DNA from: CAVVZJ01 sp963752755
GTDB lineage: Bacteria; Planctomycetota; Planctomycetia; Isosphaerales; Isosphaeraceae
DNA length: 64,000 bases
NCBI GenBank assembly: GCA_963752755.1
Contig: CAVVZJ010000001.1
Span: forward strand, 992,001-1,056,000
Direction: 5' to 3'
Shown: positions 20,643-29,567 of the stretch, piece after piece
Layout of the letters: every line of letters starts with the position of its first letter
Position numbering within the stretch: the first letter of the stretch is position 1
Translations under genes and position numbers: made by a program
The notes under the pieces: generated by a model
Told to the model about the DNA's origin: nothing
Databases searched by the model: none
Seen by the model: only the letters and a program-made list of their open reading frames with translations

Positions 20643-21619
20643 GGGCCTCCATTGACCGTGACCGTTCCCGAGATGGGAAGCCGCGCAGCCTCCTTCTCCT
20701 CCTCGACCGTCGGCAAGATCTTGTAGCCCTTGACTCCCAAATCGAGCCGGAAGAGGGCTCCGGGCTGGCCGCCGGTGACGTAGAGCTGGTCGAGGTTCGG
20801 TCCGGCGAAGGCGACGTTGGAGGTCGTCAGGTTGCCGCCCGGGTAGCGGCGGATCACCTTCCCCTCGGGGCTGACAACCTGGACCTGCCGCATGCCGTAG
20901 TGGGCGACGTAGAGGTTTCCCTCCGCGTCCAATGCCATGCCGTCGGGCTGGTTGTCGATCTGGCCCTCCCCTTTGGACGGCAGCTCGACCAGGACTTTCG
21001 GCTCGCCGAGCTTGCCCTGCTCGATCACGGGGAAGGCGAGGATGCGGTTCTTTTGGCTCTCCCCGACGAGCAATTCCTTGCCTCCCGGTCGGAGCACGAT
21101 CCCATTGGGGAAGGCGAGCCCCTTGGCGACGGTGTGGGTGAGCTGGTCCCGGCCGGTGTAATGGACCGTGCCGATCGGGTTGGCGAGGCTGGAGCCGCCG
21201 GGATCGGTGAAGTAAAAGCCGCCCTCGGGGTCGAGTGTCAGGTCGTTCGGCCCGCGAAGGGGCTGACCGTCCGACTCCTTCGCGGCCGGCGCCAGCTCAC
21301 GGCCGAGCTTGTCCAGGTGCAGGACGGCGTGGCGGCTGGCGTCGCAGACCAGGTGATGCCCGTTGCCCAGGATCTTGTGGCCGTTCGGCTCGCCGGTCTC
21401 CGCCCAGCTATCCAGCTTGCCTGCCGGGGTCCAGCGGGAGACGACCCGACCGTGCGAGAAGTAGAGGTTGCCCTCGTGATCGACGACCACACCCTCCGAG
21501 TAGTCGCCCGTCCGGACGACCTCGACCGGCATGACTTCCTCGGCCGGGGGCAGATCGGCTCCGGTGAGGAGCAGGAGCCAAGGAATCGACACCAGGGCGG
21601 CCGGAGCGCGACGGTTCAT
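20639..21619 (-). CDS. Secreted SMP-30/gluconolactonase-family hydrolase
   Basis: Six-bladed beta-propeller lactonase/esterase. 326 residues from ATG 21619, with a signal peptide (ALVSIPWLLLLTGADLPPAEE). Propeller signatures: YSEGVVVDHEGNLYFSH, GPNDLTLDPEGGFYFTDPG (metal-site Asn and Asp), FPNGIVLRPGGKELLVGES, PDGMALDAEGNLYVAH. It probably opens a sugar lactone or similar ester in the periplasm; Ca2+-type metal site likely. The frame ends in ISGTVTVNGGP, the first strand of a transthyretin-like domain continuing downstream in other frames (20400-20642), so the true protein is probably longer. Confidence 0.88.
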   Translation of the reverse strand: MNRRAPAALVSIPWLLLLTGADLPPAEEVMPVEVVRTGDYSEGVVVDHEGNLYFSHGRVVSRWTPAGKLDSWAETGEPNGHKILGNGHHLVCDASRHAVLHLDKLGRELAPAAKESDGQPLRGPNDLTLDPEGGFYFTDPGGSSLANPIGTVHYTGRDQLTHTVAKGLAFPNGIVLRPGGKELLVGESQKNRILAFPVIEQGKLGEPKVLVELPSKGEGQIDNQPDGMALDAEGNLYVAHYGMRQVQVVSPEGKVIRRYPGGNLTTSNVAFAGPNLDQLYVTGGQPGALFRLDLGVKGYKILPTVEEEKEAARLPISGTVTVNGGP

Positions 21620-21768
21620 GAGTGGCTTACCTCGTCGTGGACTCGGGACGTTTCGATCCGGGCCGCCCGCCACACTGGTCGCGGGCGAGGCCGAAATCCT
21701 TCCCAAGACTACGCGATCGGCTGGCCGTGCTCAAGCAAGGAGCTGGAGCTCCCGCCCCTTGGGAACCT

Positions 21769-22047
21769 TCAGCGCTGCAGGACGAGTTGCGTCGCCGACA
21801 GCATGTTGGGCGTCGTGAGGCGACCGACGATCGCCACCGGGCTGCCGTGGCAGAGGTTCTCGCTCAGGTCGGCCAGCCAGTTGTCATCGGGCAGCAGCGA
21901 GGCCGCGGCTTCCACGATCATCAGGTCGCGAGGGCGGCCGCGAGGCGCGACTTGCAGCACGAGGCGTGCTCCCTCACGCACCGAGGAGCCAGGCGGCTCG
22001 ACCCAAGAGTCGATGATGGCTCCGCGGACGGCGACTTGCGAGCCCAT
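21769..22047 (-). CDS. Hypothetical small OB-fold-like protein
   Basis: 92 residues from ATG 22047, which has GGGAGAAGGG upstream; 32 more residues are open but low quality. The pattern VAVRGAIIDSW, ARLVLQVAPRGRPRDLMIVEA and GSPVAIVGRLTTPNMLSATQLVLQ alternates beta-strands with a final interface strand. This resembles single-stranded-DNA-binding or primosomal OB folds, but no family motif is decisive. Function unknown. It lies between the SMP-30 gene and RNase P RNA on the same strand. Confidence 0.6.
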   Translation of the reverse strand: MGSQVAVRGAIIDSWVEPPGSSVREGARLVLQVAPRGRPRDLMIVEAAASLLPDDNWLADLSENLCHGSPVAIVGRLTTPNMLSATQLVLQR

Positions 22048-22291
22048 TCCCTTCTCCCTTACCCCAGCGACTCCGGTCTCGTCCAATCCGGGACACCGAC
22101 GGGCAAAGCCCTTCACCGTCTGCCACACTCCGTCAGCATGCATCCATCATGGCGACTCGGACGAAAAATGCAAGTCCCAATCTCAAAAAAGTGCATGGAG
22201 GGCAACTTGTCAAGGTGGGTGTTGTCGTGGTGCAACAAACATACCCAATGTCTGGTATCGGGCCTATCATCTTTTTCTTCGGAAAGGAACC

Positions 22292-22327
22292 GGACCCGGC
22301 GACGACGATCGACGTCGGGCCGGGTCC
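22292..22327 (-). terminator. Probable terminator of RNase P RNA
   Basis: Stem GGACCCGGC/GCCGGGTCC (22292-22300 with 22319-22327), just past the RNA 3' end, followed on the minus strand by GGTTCCTTTCC. Confidence 0.55.
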
Positions 22328-22344
22328 AAGGTGGTTTTGATGGA

Positions 22345-22804
22345 GGAAGAGGGGCTCGCGGCGGGCTCGTAAGCCGGATTCTGTCGGGGGATGAACCCCG
22401 GATGATCATTTCTCTGGGACGCCGGTCGCCCGACGCCTCAAGCAGCCTACCCGGGAGTCGATAGCGGGCCGGGCCGACCCGCGCGATCACACCCGGAAAA
22501 CCGGGCACGACCTTTGCTCCCCTATTTGGCCTTGCTCCCGGTGGGGTTTACCAAGCCAGGCCGGTCACCCGACCTGCTGGTGAGCTCTTACCTCACCCTT
22601 TCACCCTTGCCGCCCCGACCGATTGGAACCGATCGGGGGTAGGCGGTCTGGTCTCTGTGGCACTTTCCCTACCCGGTGTGAACCGGGCGGTGGGCGTTAC
22701 CCACCACCGCGCCCTCTGGAGTCCGGACTTTCCTCCCCGGCATATCCCCGAGGCGAACCCCGGGCGCCGGGGCGATCATCCACCCGCTACGAGCACCCTC
22801 TTCT
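22345..22804 (-). ncRNA. rnpB: RNase P RNA (bacterial type A)
   Basis: Catalytic RNA that matures tRNA 5' ends. On the minus strand, in order: GGAAAGTCCGGACTCC (5' conserved region), GGAAAGTGCCACAGAGA, AGAGCTCACCAGCAGG, AAACCCCACCGGGAGCAAGG with CAAATAGGGG (P4 partner area), and the 3' signature GACAGAATCCGGCTTA. The ends pair as P1 (GAAGAGGG...GCTCG with CGAGCCCCTCTTC). About 460 nt, somewhat long. Ends are set by P1 and the -10 box and are approximate. Confidence 0.96.
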
Positions 22805-22809
22805 TCCTG

Positions 22810-22838
22810 ATCATAGCCTCCCGTGGGATCACTGGGAA
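22810..22838 (-). promoter_or_regulatory. Promoter of RNase P RNA
   Basis: Minus-strand TTCCCA (22838-22833), 17-base spacer, TATGAT (22815-22810), about six bases before the RNA 5' end. Good -10 match and ideal spacing. Confidence 0.65.
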
Positions 22839-23084
22839 TCCCCTCGAACCGCGGCGACCTTGACCCGGGCGAGTTTCTCGCTTTCCCGGACCGCTGGCCA
22901 CCCTCTCCAACGCTCTTTGAGGATGTGGCCCTGACGCCAGGACCGACCCCCCGCGACCCTGCCGGGTTCACACAGCCAAATCGGCACACGAATCGCAGGA
23001 ATAGTTTACCGAGTCCTCCCAGATACACTATAATACCCAGGCACCCTGAGACTTCTTCGTGAAACCGTGGATGGAGTGACCGCG

Positions 23085-23576
23085 ATGAGCATCCGGGAAT
23101 TCTTGCGGAACCAGAGCGTACCGTTCACGGCGTTGCTGCACGCTCCGGCAATGTCGGCGGCGCGGCTGGCTCGGAGCGTGCATGTGCCGGGGCAGCAGGT
23201 AGCCAAGGGCGTCCTGGTGCGCTCCGGGACGGCCTACGTTCTGGCGGTGCTGCCCTCCACGCACCGGGTTGATCTGGATCGGCTGGCGATCGCGCTGGAC
23301 CGCAACCCGGCGGACCTGAGGATCGCCACCGAGGATGAGGTCGAGCAGATCTTTGCCGACTGCGAGCGAGGGGCCCTGCCGCCGTTCGGGCATCTTTACG
23401 GCATGATCACGGTGGTCGATGCGAGCCTGGCCTCGGTCGGCGAGCTGGTCATTGAGGGCAACACCCGCCACGAGGGCATCCGCCTGCGATATCGCGATTA
23501 CGAGGCCGTCGAGGCTCCTCTCCGCGCCCGCTTCGCCTCGCCGATCGCACCCCGTCGCCGACCGGCCCGCTCCTGA
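23085..23576 (+). CDS. YbaK/ProX-family aminoacyl-tRNA deacylase-like protein
   Basis: 163-residue protein of the YbaK/EbsC/ProRS-INS editing superfamily, which hydrolyses mischarged aminoacyl-tRNAs such as Cys- or Ala-tRNAPro. Core signatures: SARLARSVHVPGQQVAKGVLVRSG with the conserved lysine, YVLAVLPSTHRVDL, and the terminal VIEGNTRHEGIRL that lines the pocket. Start ATG 23085 has GGAG upstream. The gene is single and free-standing, so it would act in trans. Followed by a 130-base inverted-repeat element. Confidence 0.88.
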   Translation: MSIREFLRNQSVPFTALLHAPAMSAARLARSVHVPGQQVAKGVLVRSGTAYVLAVLPSTHRVDLDRLAIALDRNPADLRIATEDEVEQIFADCERGALPPFGHLYGMITVVDASLASVGELVIEGNTRHEGIRLRYRDYEAVEAPLRARFASPIAPRRRPARS

Positions 23577-23622
23577 TTGTGGTTTCCAGGGACTGATGGT
23601 CGAGCGGGAATCTGCCTCTAAT

Positions 23623-23755
23623 ACACGAACCCGCTGATGCGATCCGATTCGAGCCCGACTCCTGGGGGACAGCCGCCCCCGGCGGTCCCGACCGGACGAC
23701 AGCCGGGGGCGGCTGTCCTACAATTCCCAACCGGACAGCCTCAGCGGGTTCGTGT
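23623..23755. repeat. Nested inverted-repeat element (MITE-like)
   Basis: Outer arms 23623-23637 and 23741-23755 are a perfect 15-bp inverted pair (ACACGAACCCGCTGA). Inner arms 23667-23683 and 23702-23718 are a perfect 17-bp pair with core AGCCGCCCCCGGC. No coding frame. It lies between convergent genes and could act as a terminator. The inner core recurs at 27075. Confidence 0.8.
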
Positions 23756-23797
23756 CTGAGGCCATCGACCAGGGCTCCTCGGTTCTGCCGTCGGCGA

Positions 23798-26700
23798 TCA
23801 GATCCCGGCCGCGGCCTCCACGGCGCGGTCGGGTTCGGCCTCGGCTTCGGGCTCGGGGGCGAAGCCGCGTCGCATTGTGTTCTCGGTGATGGTGCGGGGC
23901 AGGAGGAATTCGCGGAGGTAATCCGGCCCGCCGGCCTTGGTGCCGATCCCGGAGAGCTTGAAGCCGCCGAACGGCTGGCGGTTGACGAGCGCGCCGGTGA
24001 TCGTCCGGTTGACGTACAGGTTGCCGACGAGGAACTCGCGCTTGACCCGCTCGATGTGCGCCGGGCTCCGTGAGTAGAGACCGCCGGTGAGGGCGTAGGC
24101 GGTGCCGTTGGCGATCCGCAGGGCGTCGTCGAGGTCGCGAGCGCGGATCACGGCGAGGACGGGTCCGAAGATCTCTTCCTGGGCGACCCGGGACCCGGGT
24201 GAGACGTCGGCCACGATCAAGGGCGAGACGTAATACCCTCGCGACGCCAGGCCGCCGACGTCCACCCGTAGCACGACCCGCCCCTCCCGCTCCGCCTGAC
24301 GCTGGTAATCGAGGATGCGGGCGCGGGCCTCGGCGTCGATGACAGGGTTGACGACCGTGTCTGGGTCCTCCGCCGGACCGACCGCCAGCGCCTTGCCGGC
24401 CTCAGCCAGCCGGGCGAGGAAGGCTTCATAGACCCCTTCCAGCACGATCGCCCGCGAGCAGGCCGAGCACTTCTGACCGGCGTAGCCGAAGGCGCTCTGC
24501 AAAACGCCAACCACCGCCTCATCCAGATCGGCGTCATCATCGACGATGATCGCGTTCTTGCCCCCCATCTCGGCGATCACGCGCTTGACGTGGTCCTGCC
24601 CCGGCCTCGTCTCGGCGGCCGTGCGGTTGATCCCAAGCCCGACCGGCTTCGAGCCGGTGAACGCGATCAGGTTGACCCTCGGGTCGGCGACCAGAGCCGC
24701 GCCGACCTCCTCGCCCACGCCGGGTAGGTAATTCAGGACGCCGTCCGGCAAGCCGGCCTCCCTCAAGACCTGGTAGAGATGCCAGCCCATCACGGGCGAT
24801 TGCTCGGCCGGCTTGAGGATCGCGGTGTTGCCCGCGACGAGAGCGGCGACGGTCATGCCGCAGGGGATCGCCAGCGGGAAGTTCCAGGGCGGGATCACCA
24901 CGGCCACCCCGCGCGGAAGGTGTTCGAGGGCGTTCGTCTCGCCGGGCACGTCGCGATGGTCCGGCGCAGCCCAGCCGGAGCATCTCGCGGGCGTAGAACT
25001 CGCAGAAGTCGATCGCCTCGGCGATATCGGCGTCCGCCTCGCGCCAGGGCTTGGCGCACTCGAAGACCTCCCAGGCCGCGAGCTCGTGCTTGCGTTCCCG
25101 CAGGATCGCGGCAGCACGGATCAGGACCGCCGCCCGTTCCGGAGGCGTGGTGTTCGCCCAGCCGGGGAAGGCCGTGCGTGCCGCTTCGAGGGCCTGGTCG
25201 GCGTGCTCGGAACGGGCGCGTGCGGTGCGGCCGACGACGCGAGTCGTGTCGCCCGGGTCGATCGATTCGAGCCGATCGTCGCTCCGGATCTCTTTTCCGC
25301 CGATGATCAGGGGCAGATTCAGTCCGAGCCGTCCGCGGACCTGGTCGAGCGCCTTGCGGAACGCGAGGCGGTTCTCCTCCCGGTGGAAGTCGGTCGGCGG
25401 CTCGTTGCGGAAGGGCGGCAGGTCGCCTGTCTCCGCGCGAAGCCCCGGACTCGTCCTCTTGCGGCCGAACATGGCTCCGAACTCCTGGGGGTTGCGCAGC
25501 AAGTCCGCGACCGGCACGTCGCCGGCGCTGCTGACCAGCAGGAACGACTCGTTGGACGTGTTCTCCAGCAACCGGCGCACGAGGTACGCCATGCCTGGCA
25601 GCATCGCGCCGTAGGGCGTATAGACCCGCACCCTCAAGCCGCGCTCCACCATCGCCTGCTGGATCGACTCTCCCATGCCGTAGAGCATCTGGATTTCAAA
25701 CGCATCTCTTGCCACACCCAGGGTTTCCGCCAACGCCAGGGCGTGAGCCAGGCTCCGGATGTTGTGGCTCCCCAGAGCCGGTCGGAGAAGGCGGGCGTTG
25801 CGCATCAGGAACTCGGTGCAACGCTCGTAATTCTCGTCCGTTTCCCACTTCTCCTGATACACGGGCACCGGCCAGCCAACCTGCCGGGCGAATGTGACCT
25901 CGTAATCCCAGTACGCCCCCTTGACCAGCCGGACCGTTACCGGCGCCCCACGGTGCTCGGCCCAGTCGCGAAGCTCTTCCAGGTCGCCGAGCGCCTCGGG
26001 CAGGTATGCCTGGCAGACAATCCCGACGTCGCTCCAGTCGCGGAACTCCGGTTCGGCGAGGATGCGGCGGAAGATCGCGAACGTCAGGTCCTTGTAGGCA
26101 TACTGCTCCATATCGACATGCGCATGCGCCCCCAGCCTCTGCGCCTCGCGGAAGATCGGCCGCAGGCGTTCCAGCACCCGCTCGGTGGTCGTCTCGGCGT
26201 GGATCGGGTCGAAGCGAGGGGTGAGGCTGGTGAGCTTCAGCGACAGGTTGGCGCGGGGGATCGGGCCGCGGTCGTCGCGGTCGATCTGGGGAATCTCGGC
26301 CTGGGCGGCGAGGGGACCGGCGAGACCGCGGAGGAGCTCGATGCACGTCTGCTGATAGGCGTCGCATTCCGGTTCGCTGATGACGGCCTCGCCGAGCAGG
26401 TCGGCGGTGAAGGCGAGTCGTTGCTCGCGAAGTGCCAGCACGGTCTGCAGGGCTTCGGCAGGCGTCGAACCCGCGATGAATCGGCGGGCCATGCGGGTCG
26501 CGGCAAACCGGGCCATCGCCGCGATCGTCCGGTCGCCGACCGGCCCGCGCGGAGTGAGCCTCAGCGGTAGTCGGACGAACGCCGGTACACCTCCGTCCGC
26601 CTCGTCGAGATACTCGGCGAGATGGCGGCGGACGGAGCCCGGATCGCGGAGCGTGGGCAGGGCGTCGATGAACCGGAAAAGCTGGACCTTGGTGTCGGGA

Positions 26701-26861
26701 TCGCCCATCGTCAAAGCCATGAGCCGGTCGTCCCACCAGGCGCGCTCCCAGGGCCTTGGTCCGCTCCCCATCCGCTCGAACAGCTCGACTCCGATCTCCC
26801 GGGTTCGACGCTCCAAGGCGTCGGGCACGAGCGGGCCGTTCGGGTTCCGCGTCGCCGACAT
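23798..26861 (-). CDS. putA: Bifunctional proline dehydrogenase / P5C dehydrogenase PutA (frameshifted)
   Basis: Oxidises proline to glutamate in two steps. ATG 26861 is preceded by GAGGAG. The N-terminal FAD domain shows the proline dehydrogenase barrel: ANLSLKLTSLTPRFDP, AHVDMEQYAYKDLTF, VRLVKGAYWDYEV, YGMGESIQQAM. The C-terminal NAD domain is an aldehyde dehydrogenase: IPPWNFPLAIPCGM, NTAILKPAEQSPVMG, FTGSKPVGLGI, EMGGKNAIIVDDDADLDEAV, catalytic cysteine in GYAGQKCSACSRAI, FGGFKLSGIGTKAGG. A one-base shift near 24970 lies in the linker just after EFYAREMLRL, and both halves are otherwise intact. About 1,020 residues restored; no N-terminal DNA-binding domain, so it is not a self-repressor. 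Confidence 0.93.
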
Positions 26862-27506
26862 TGGGGTTCGCTCCTCGCTCGTCCGGGATGGGTCCGGGCC
26901 ACTGCGTCTCTGGGGCCGCGTGCCGAGGCGTCCTCCGACGCCACCTTTCCAACCGACGGCAACCCCTCCTCTTTTTGTCATTCTACGCTTCCCGGCACCG
27001 GACGTCTCGGAAGCCCTCGTTTCGGCCAGCCCGCGCCGCGGTTCGAGCGGATTTCGTTCGGTCGTCGAGGATCACAGCCGGGGGCGGCTGGGCCCCAAGA
27101 ATGGTGGGCCAGCCGCCCCCCGCTGGCCAGCTCTCCACTCAAGCGGGAACCACGCACGCCACGGGTGCCTTCATGCGAGGTTGGCTCCAATCACCGCAGG
27201 CCCGCGAGACTGCCCTGCGGTCCCTTGTTTTTCGCCTTCCGTGGCGTTAAGATCAAACATAAAGCTGCCAGGCATATTACTGTCTTATTTAGACAAAAAA
27301 TAACGTCGGCGGGCTGGAGTGAGGTTGAGGCTTGCCCGACCGTCGTTGCGGAACGATCGTTCGGAGAAGGCAGGCATGAGGCCGGCGGGGTGCTTGCGGG
27401 ATGAAGACTCATCGGCTTGTCGGGAGGCTCCGATGAGAATCGGCTCGCGGGCCGGTTAAACGTTCCGAGGAACCAGGGATCGGCTCCGATCGAAAGATGT
27501 CGATCG
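26862..27506. other. Gene-free region with palindromic element
   Basis: 645 bases with no credible gene. It contains the palindromic repeat at 27075-27126 and an AT-richer patch near 27245-27305 that could be promoter sequence for the following genes. Confidence 0.5.
27075..27126. repeat. Palindromic dispersed element
   Basis: CAGCCGGGGGCGGCTGG-GCCCC followed after nine bases by GGGCCAGCCGCCCCCCGCTGG, forming a long GC hairpin. It shares the GCCGGGGGCGGCTG core with the element at 23667-23718. Confidence 0.65.
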
Positions 27507-27922
27507 ATGGCACGCGAAGAGTTGAGGAAGCGGATCGTCGAGTTGATCGAGACGATCCTTCCTGAAGCGGAAACCAGCGACCCCGCCGCTGTCGTGTCGA
27601 TCCTGATGGCCAGCCTGTTCGCCCTGCGCGACGGCCGGCTCACCGCCCTCGCCCAGTCGGCCTGGGCGTTCCTCGAACGTGAGTTTCCGCTCGCTGCCGC
27701 AGCGGCGAGGGCCCCATCATCCCGGTTCGGGTTCGAGTCCCGCTGGGACGCTTCGAGCGGGTCTGGTCCCGCTCAAGCGGGAGTGAAGACCCACGCGCGC
27801 AAAAGTTTTGTGATCTCTGGCTGCACGCCTTCTTGGTCCGCGTCGAGAGCGAGGAGGCATGGGAGCGTGCTCGCTGTTTGCGAGAAGAGAGCCGCCGACG
27901 CAGGGCCGGCAGGGTCCTTTGA
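27507..27922 (+). CDS. Hypothetical protein (frameshifted)
   Basis: ATG 27507 opens a helical protein: EELRKRIVELIETIL, then AAVVSILMASLFALRDGR, then SAWAFLEREFP. Between about 27700 and 27730 the frame shifts. In the next frame the text stays protein-like (VPLGRFERVWSRSSG, DPRAQKFCDLWLHAF, VESEEAWERARCLREESRR) and ends at 27922, with the stop overlapping the Shine-Dalgarno of the next gene. Restored length about 138 residues. No known domain. The tight spacing makes it an operon partner of the HTH protein. Composition suggests a soluble all-helical protein. Confidence 0.5.
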
Positions 27923-27935
27923 GGAGGCAACCGAG

Positions 27936-28470
27936 ATGAATTCCACGAGCCTGGCTTCCGGCATGGCGGAGCGGCTCCGCCTGCTCCGTCGCGACCTGTT
28001 CGGGGAGCACGGCGGCTCCCTTGCTGGCACAACGACTTGGAATCTCGCTCCCCGAGTGGCTCGAGTACGAGTCGGGTGCGAGGTTCCCCACCGTGATTCT
28101 CGTGCGACTCGTCGAGACGATCCCGGTGCATCTGATCTGGCTGATTCACGGCAGCGGTCCGCGCTATCGCAGGGGCCCGCTTGTGCCCCCGGCCCGCGCC
28201 ACGCGATCTGACCCGACCGGGGTCGAGGGTCCTCCGTTGCTGGTCCCGCCCTCCGGAGCCCTGGCAGCCGCCCGTGTGGACTCCGCGCTGATCGGCCGCC
28301 GCGTCCGGGTCCCGGCCTGGGAAGATCTGCGCGACGTGCTGGACGCCCCACCGATGGGCATCATTCGCGAGGTGTACGACCTCGGCCGCGGGACCCTCGT
28401 CCGGGTCCAGGGCGACGGTTTCGACCTGGTCGGCGACTTCACCGTCGATGAGATCATCATGCCGCCTTGA
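27936..28470 (+). CDS. XRE-type HTH regulator-like protein (frameshifted)
   Basis: ATG 27936 with GAGGAGG eight bases upstream. The first 27 residues (MAERLRLLRRDLFGEHGG) run in one frame. Near 28015 the frame changes and LLAQRLGISLPEWLEYESG follows: a helix-turn-helix (QRLGIS..EWLEYE) of the Cro/XRE type, then PTVILVRLVETI..HLIWLIHGSGPRYR, the usual end of such domains in planctomycetes. The C-terminal ~80 residues (RRVRVPAWEDLRDVLDAPP, GTLVRVQGDGFDLVGDF) have no recognised motif and may be a ligand or effector domain. Restored length about 177. Likely regulates its own two-gene operon; target unknown. Confidence 0.6.
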
Positions 28471-28590
28471 GGAATCCGGCCTCCTGCGAGACGACACCGT
28501 GCCGCGCCCTCGGTGTTTCACTTTATGCCAGGTTCCGGCAATGGGTCCGGTCGCCTGGGCCGATTCCGAACTCTAAGGAGCCTGAGAACG

Positions 28591-28950
28591 ATGTCCACTC
28601 GCCGCACCTTCGTTCGAGCCTTCGCCGTGGCGTTCGTCGCCCTGGGCGTGATGGTCGTCCCCGCCCTCGCCGCCGAGTTGTTCGGGGTCCTGACCAAGGT
28701 CGATGTGGAGAACAAGAAAGTCACGGTCGTCGAAAAGGGCACCGACAAGGAGGTTGTGGTCACGATCACCGATGAGACCGAGCTTGAGACGCCGAAGAAG
28801 GCCATGAAGGTGGACCTGGAGAAGCTGGAACGTCTGGTCGAGAAGGTCCAGGAGAAGGGCCGCAAGGGCCTGCCCGTGATCGTCACCCACGAGGACGGCA
28901 AGGCGTCGAAGATCAAGGTCGCCGCCAAGAAGAAGGCCGCCAACCCCTGA
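28591..28950 (+). CDS. Small secreted protein, Lys/Glu-rich
   Basis: 119 residues. AAGGAG lies 10 bases before ATG 28591. The signal peptide (FVRAFAVAFVALGVMVVPALA) is cleaved before AELFGVLTKVD. The mature part has short beta-strands (KVTVVEKGTDKEVVVTITD) followed by a lysine-rich helix and tail (AAKKKAANP). It resembles small planctomycete periplasmic proteins with an OB- or SH3-like sheet, but no named family applies. No operon partner: the SAM riboswitch follows after about 260 bases. Confidence 0.75.
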   Translation: MSTRRTFVRAFAVAFVALGVMVVPALAAELFGVLTKVDVENKKVTVVEKGTDKEVVVTITDETELETPKKAMKVDLEKLERLVEKVQEKGRKGLPVIVTHEDGKASKIKVAAKKKAANP

Positions 28951-29207
28951 TCACCACGGATCGCTTGAGGATCGCCGTTGCCTTCCCGGCGTCCCGGAAC
29001 CACTCCCGGGTCTCTCAGCGAACGGCACGGAAAGAAACCGATCGCTCGCATGTGGCGCTGGTCGGCCCATTTCGAATATCCCGTCCGGTTGTGCTCTGCC
29101 TTCGGGCCCCGGACACTTGCGCGAGGTCGTCTCCACCAACCCGAATTCACGACCCTTGACGCCATCCCCCGGTCGGGGTAGATTTGTCCAATCACAATTC
29201 GGTGCGC

Positions 29208-29342
29208 ATCTTATCCAGAGTGGCTGAGGGACGGGCCCTGCGACGCCACAGCAACCGGTTCACCTTCGTGGTGGATGCTGGTGCTAACTCCTGCCCAGCC
29301 CGCTCGGGGAATGCCCCCGTCGGGATGTGGGACAGATAAGAT
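29208..29342 (+). promoter_or_regulatory. SAM-I (S-box) riboswitch
   Basis: Binds S-adenosylmethionine and normally turns its gene off. All landmarks are present: P1 CTTATC (29210-29215) with GATAAG (29335-29340); AGAGTGGCTGAGGGA kink-turn side; GGCCC; GCAACC; and the highly conserved GGTGCTAACTCC, then a variable P4 hairpin. It lies about 226 bases upstream of the ThrC-like gene on the same strand, with nothing between. Confidence 0.94.
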
Positions 29343-29349
29343 GGACTGC

Positions 29350-29392
29350 GGCGGCGGTCGGACCCCGATTCGATCCGAACTGTCCCGCCGCC
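29350..29392 (+). other. Hairpin downstream of riboswitch, possible expression platform
   Basis: GGCGGCGG-TCGGA pairs with TCCGA-...-CCGCCGCC ten bases after the aptamer. There is no U-tract, so it might act as an intrinsic-terminator-like pause, a Rho-dependent site or a structural relay. Confidence 0.45.
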
Positions 29393-29567
29393 TCCCCACC
29401 TTATCGCCGAGGCTTCCCGGGAAGACTTGCCCCGGAACCGCCTCGCCGCCCCACCGGACAGGCCGCCAGCCTTCTTTCCGGCTCCACTGGATTCGCGCAC
29501 CCGGACGCCCGAAGGCCCCGCCCTTCGGGAACGACCGAGAGCCCGCGATTTCCAAGGAGTACCGACG

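Noticed and set aside
24813..26570. 585-residue plus-strand open frame
   Set aside because: Antisense to putA, no recognisable motif, no ribosome-binding site.
27722..27750. tRNA T-arm-like sequence GGTTCGAGTCCCGC
   Set aside because: No matching acceptor, D or anticodon arms nearby, and the bases read as protein in the frame of the small hypothetical gene.
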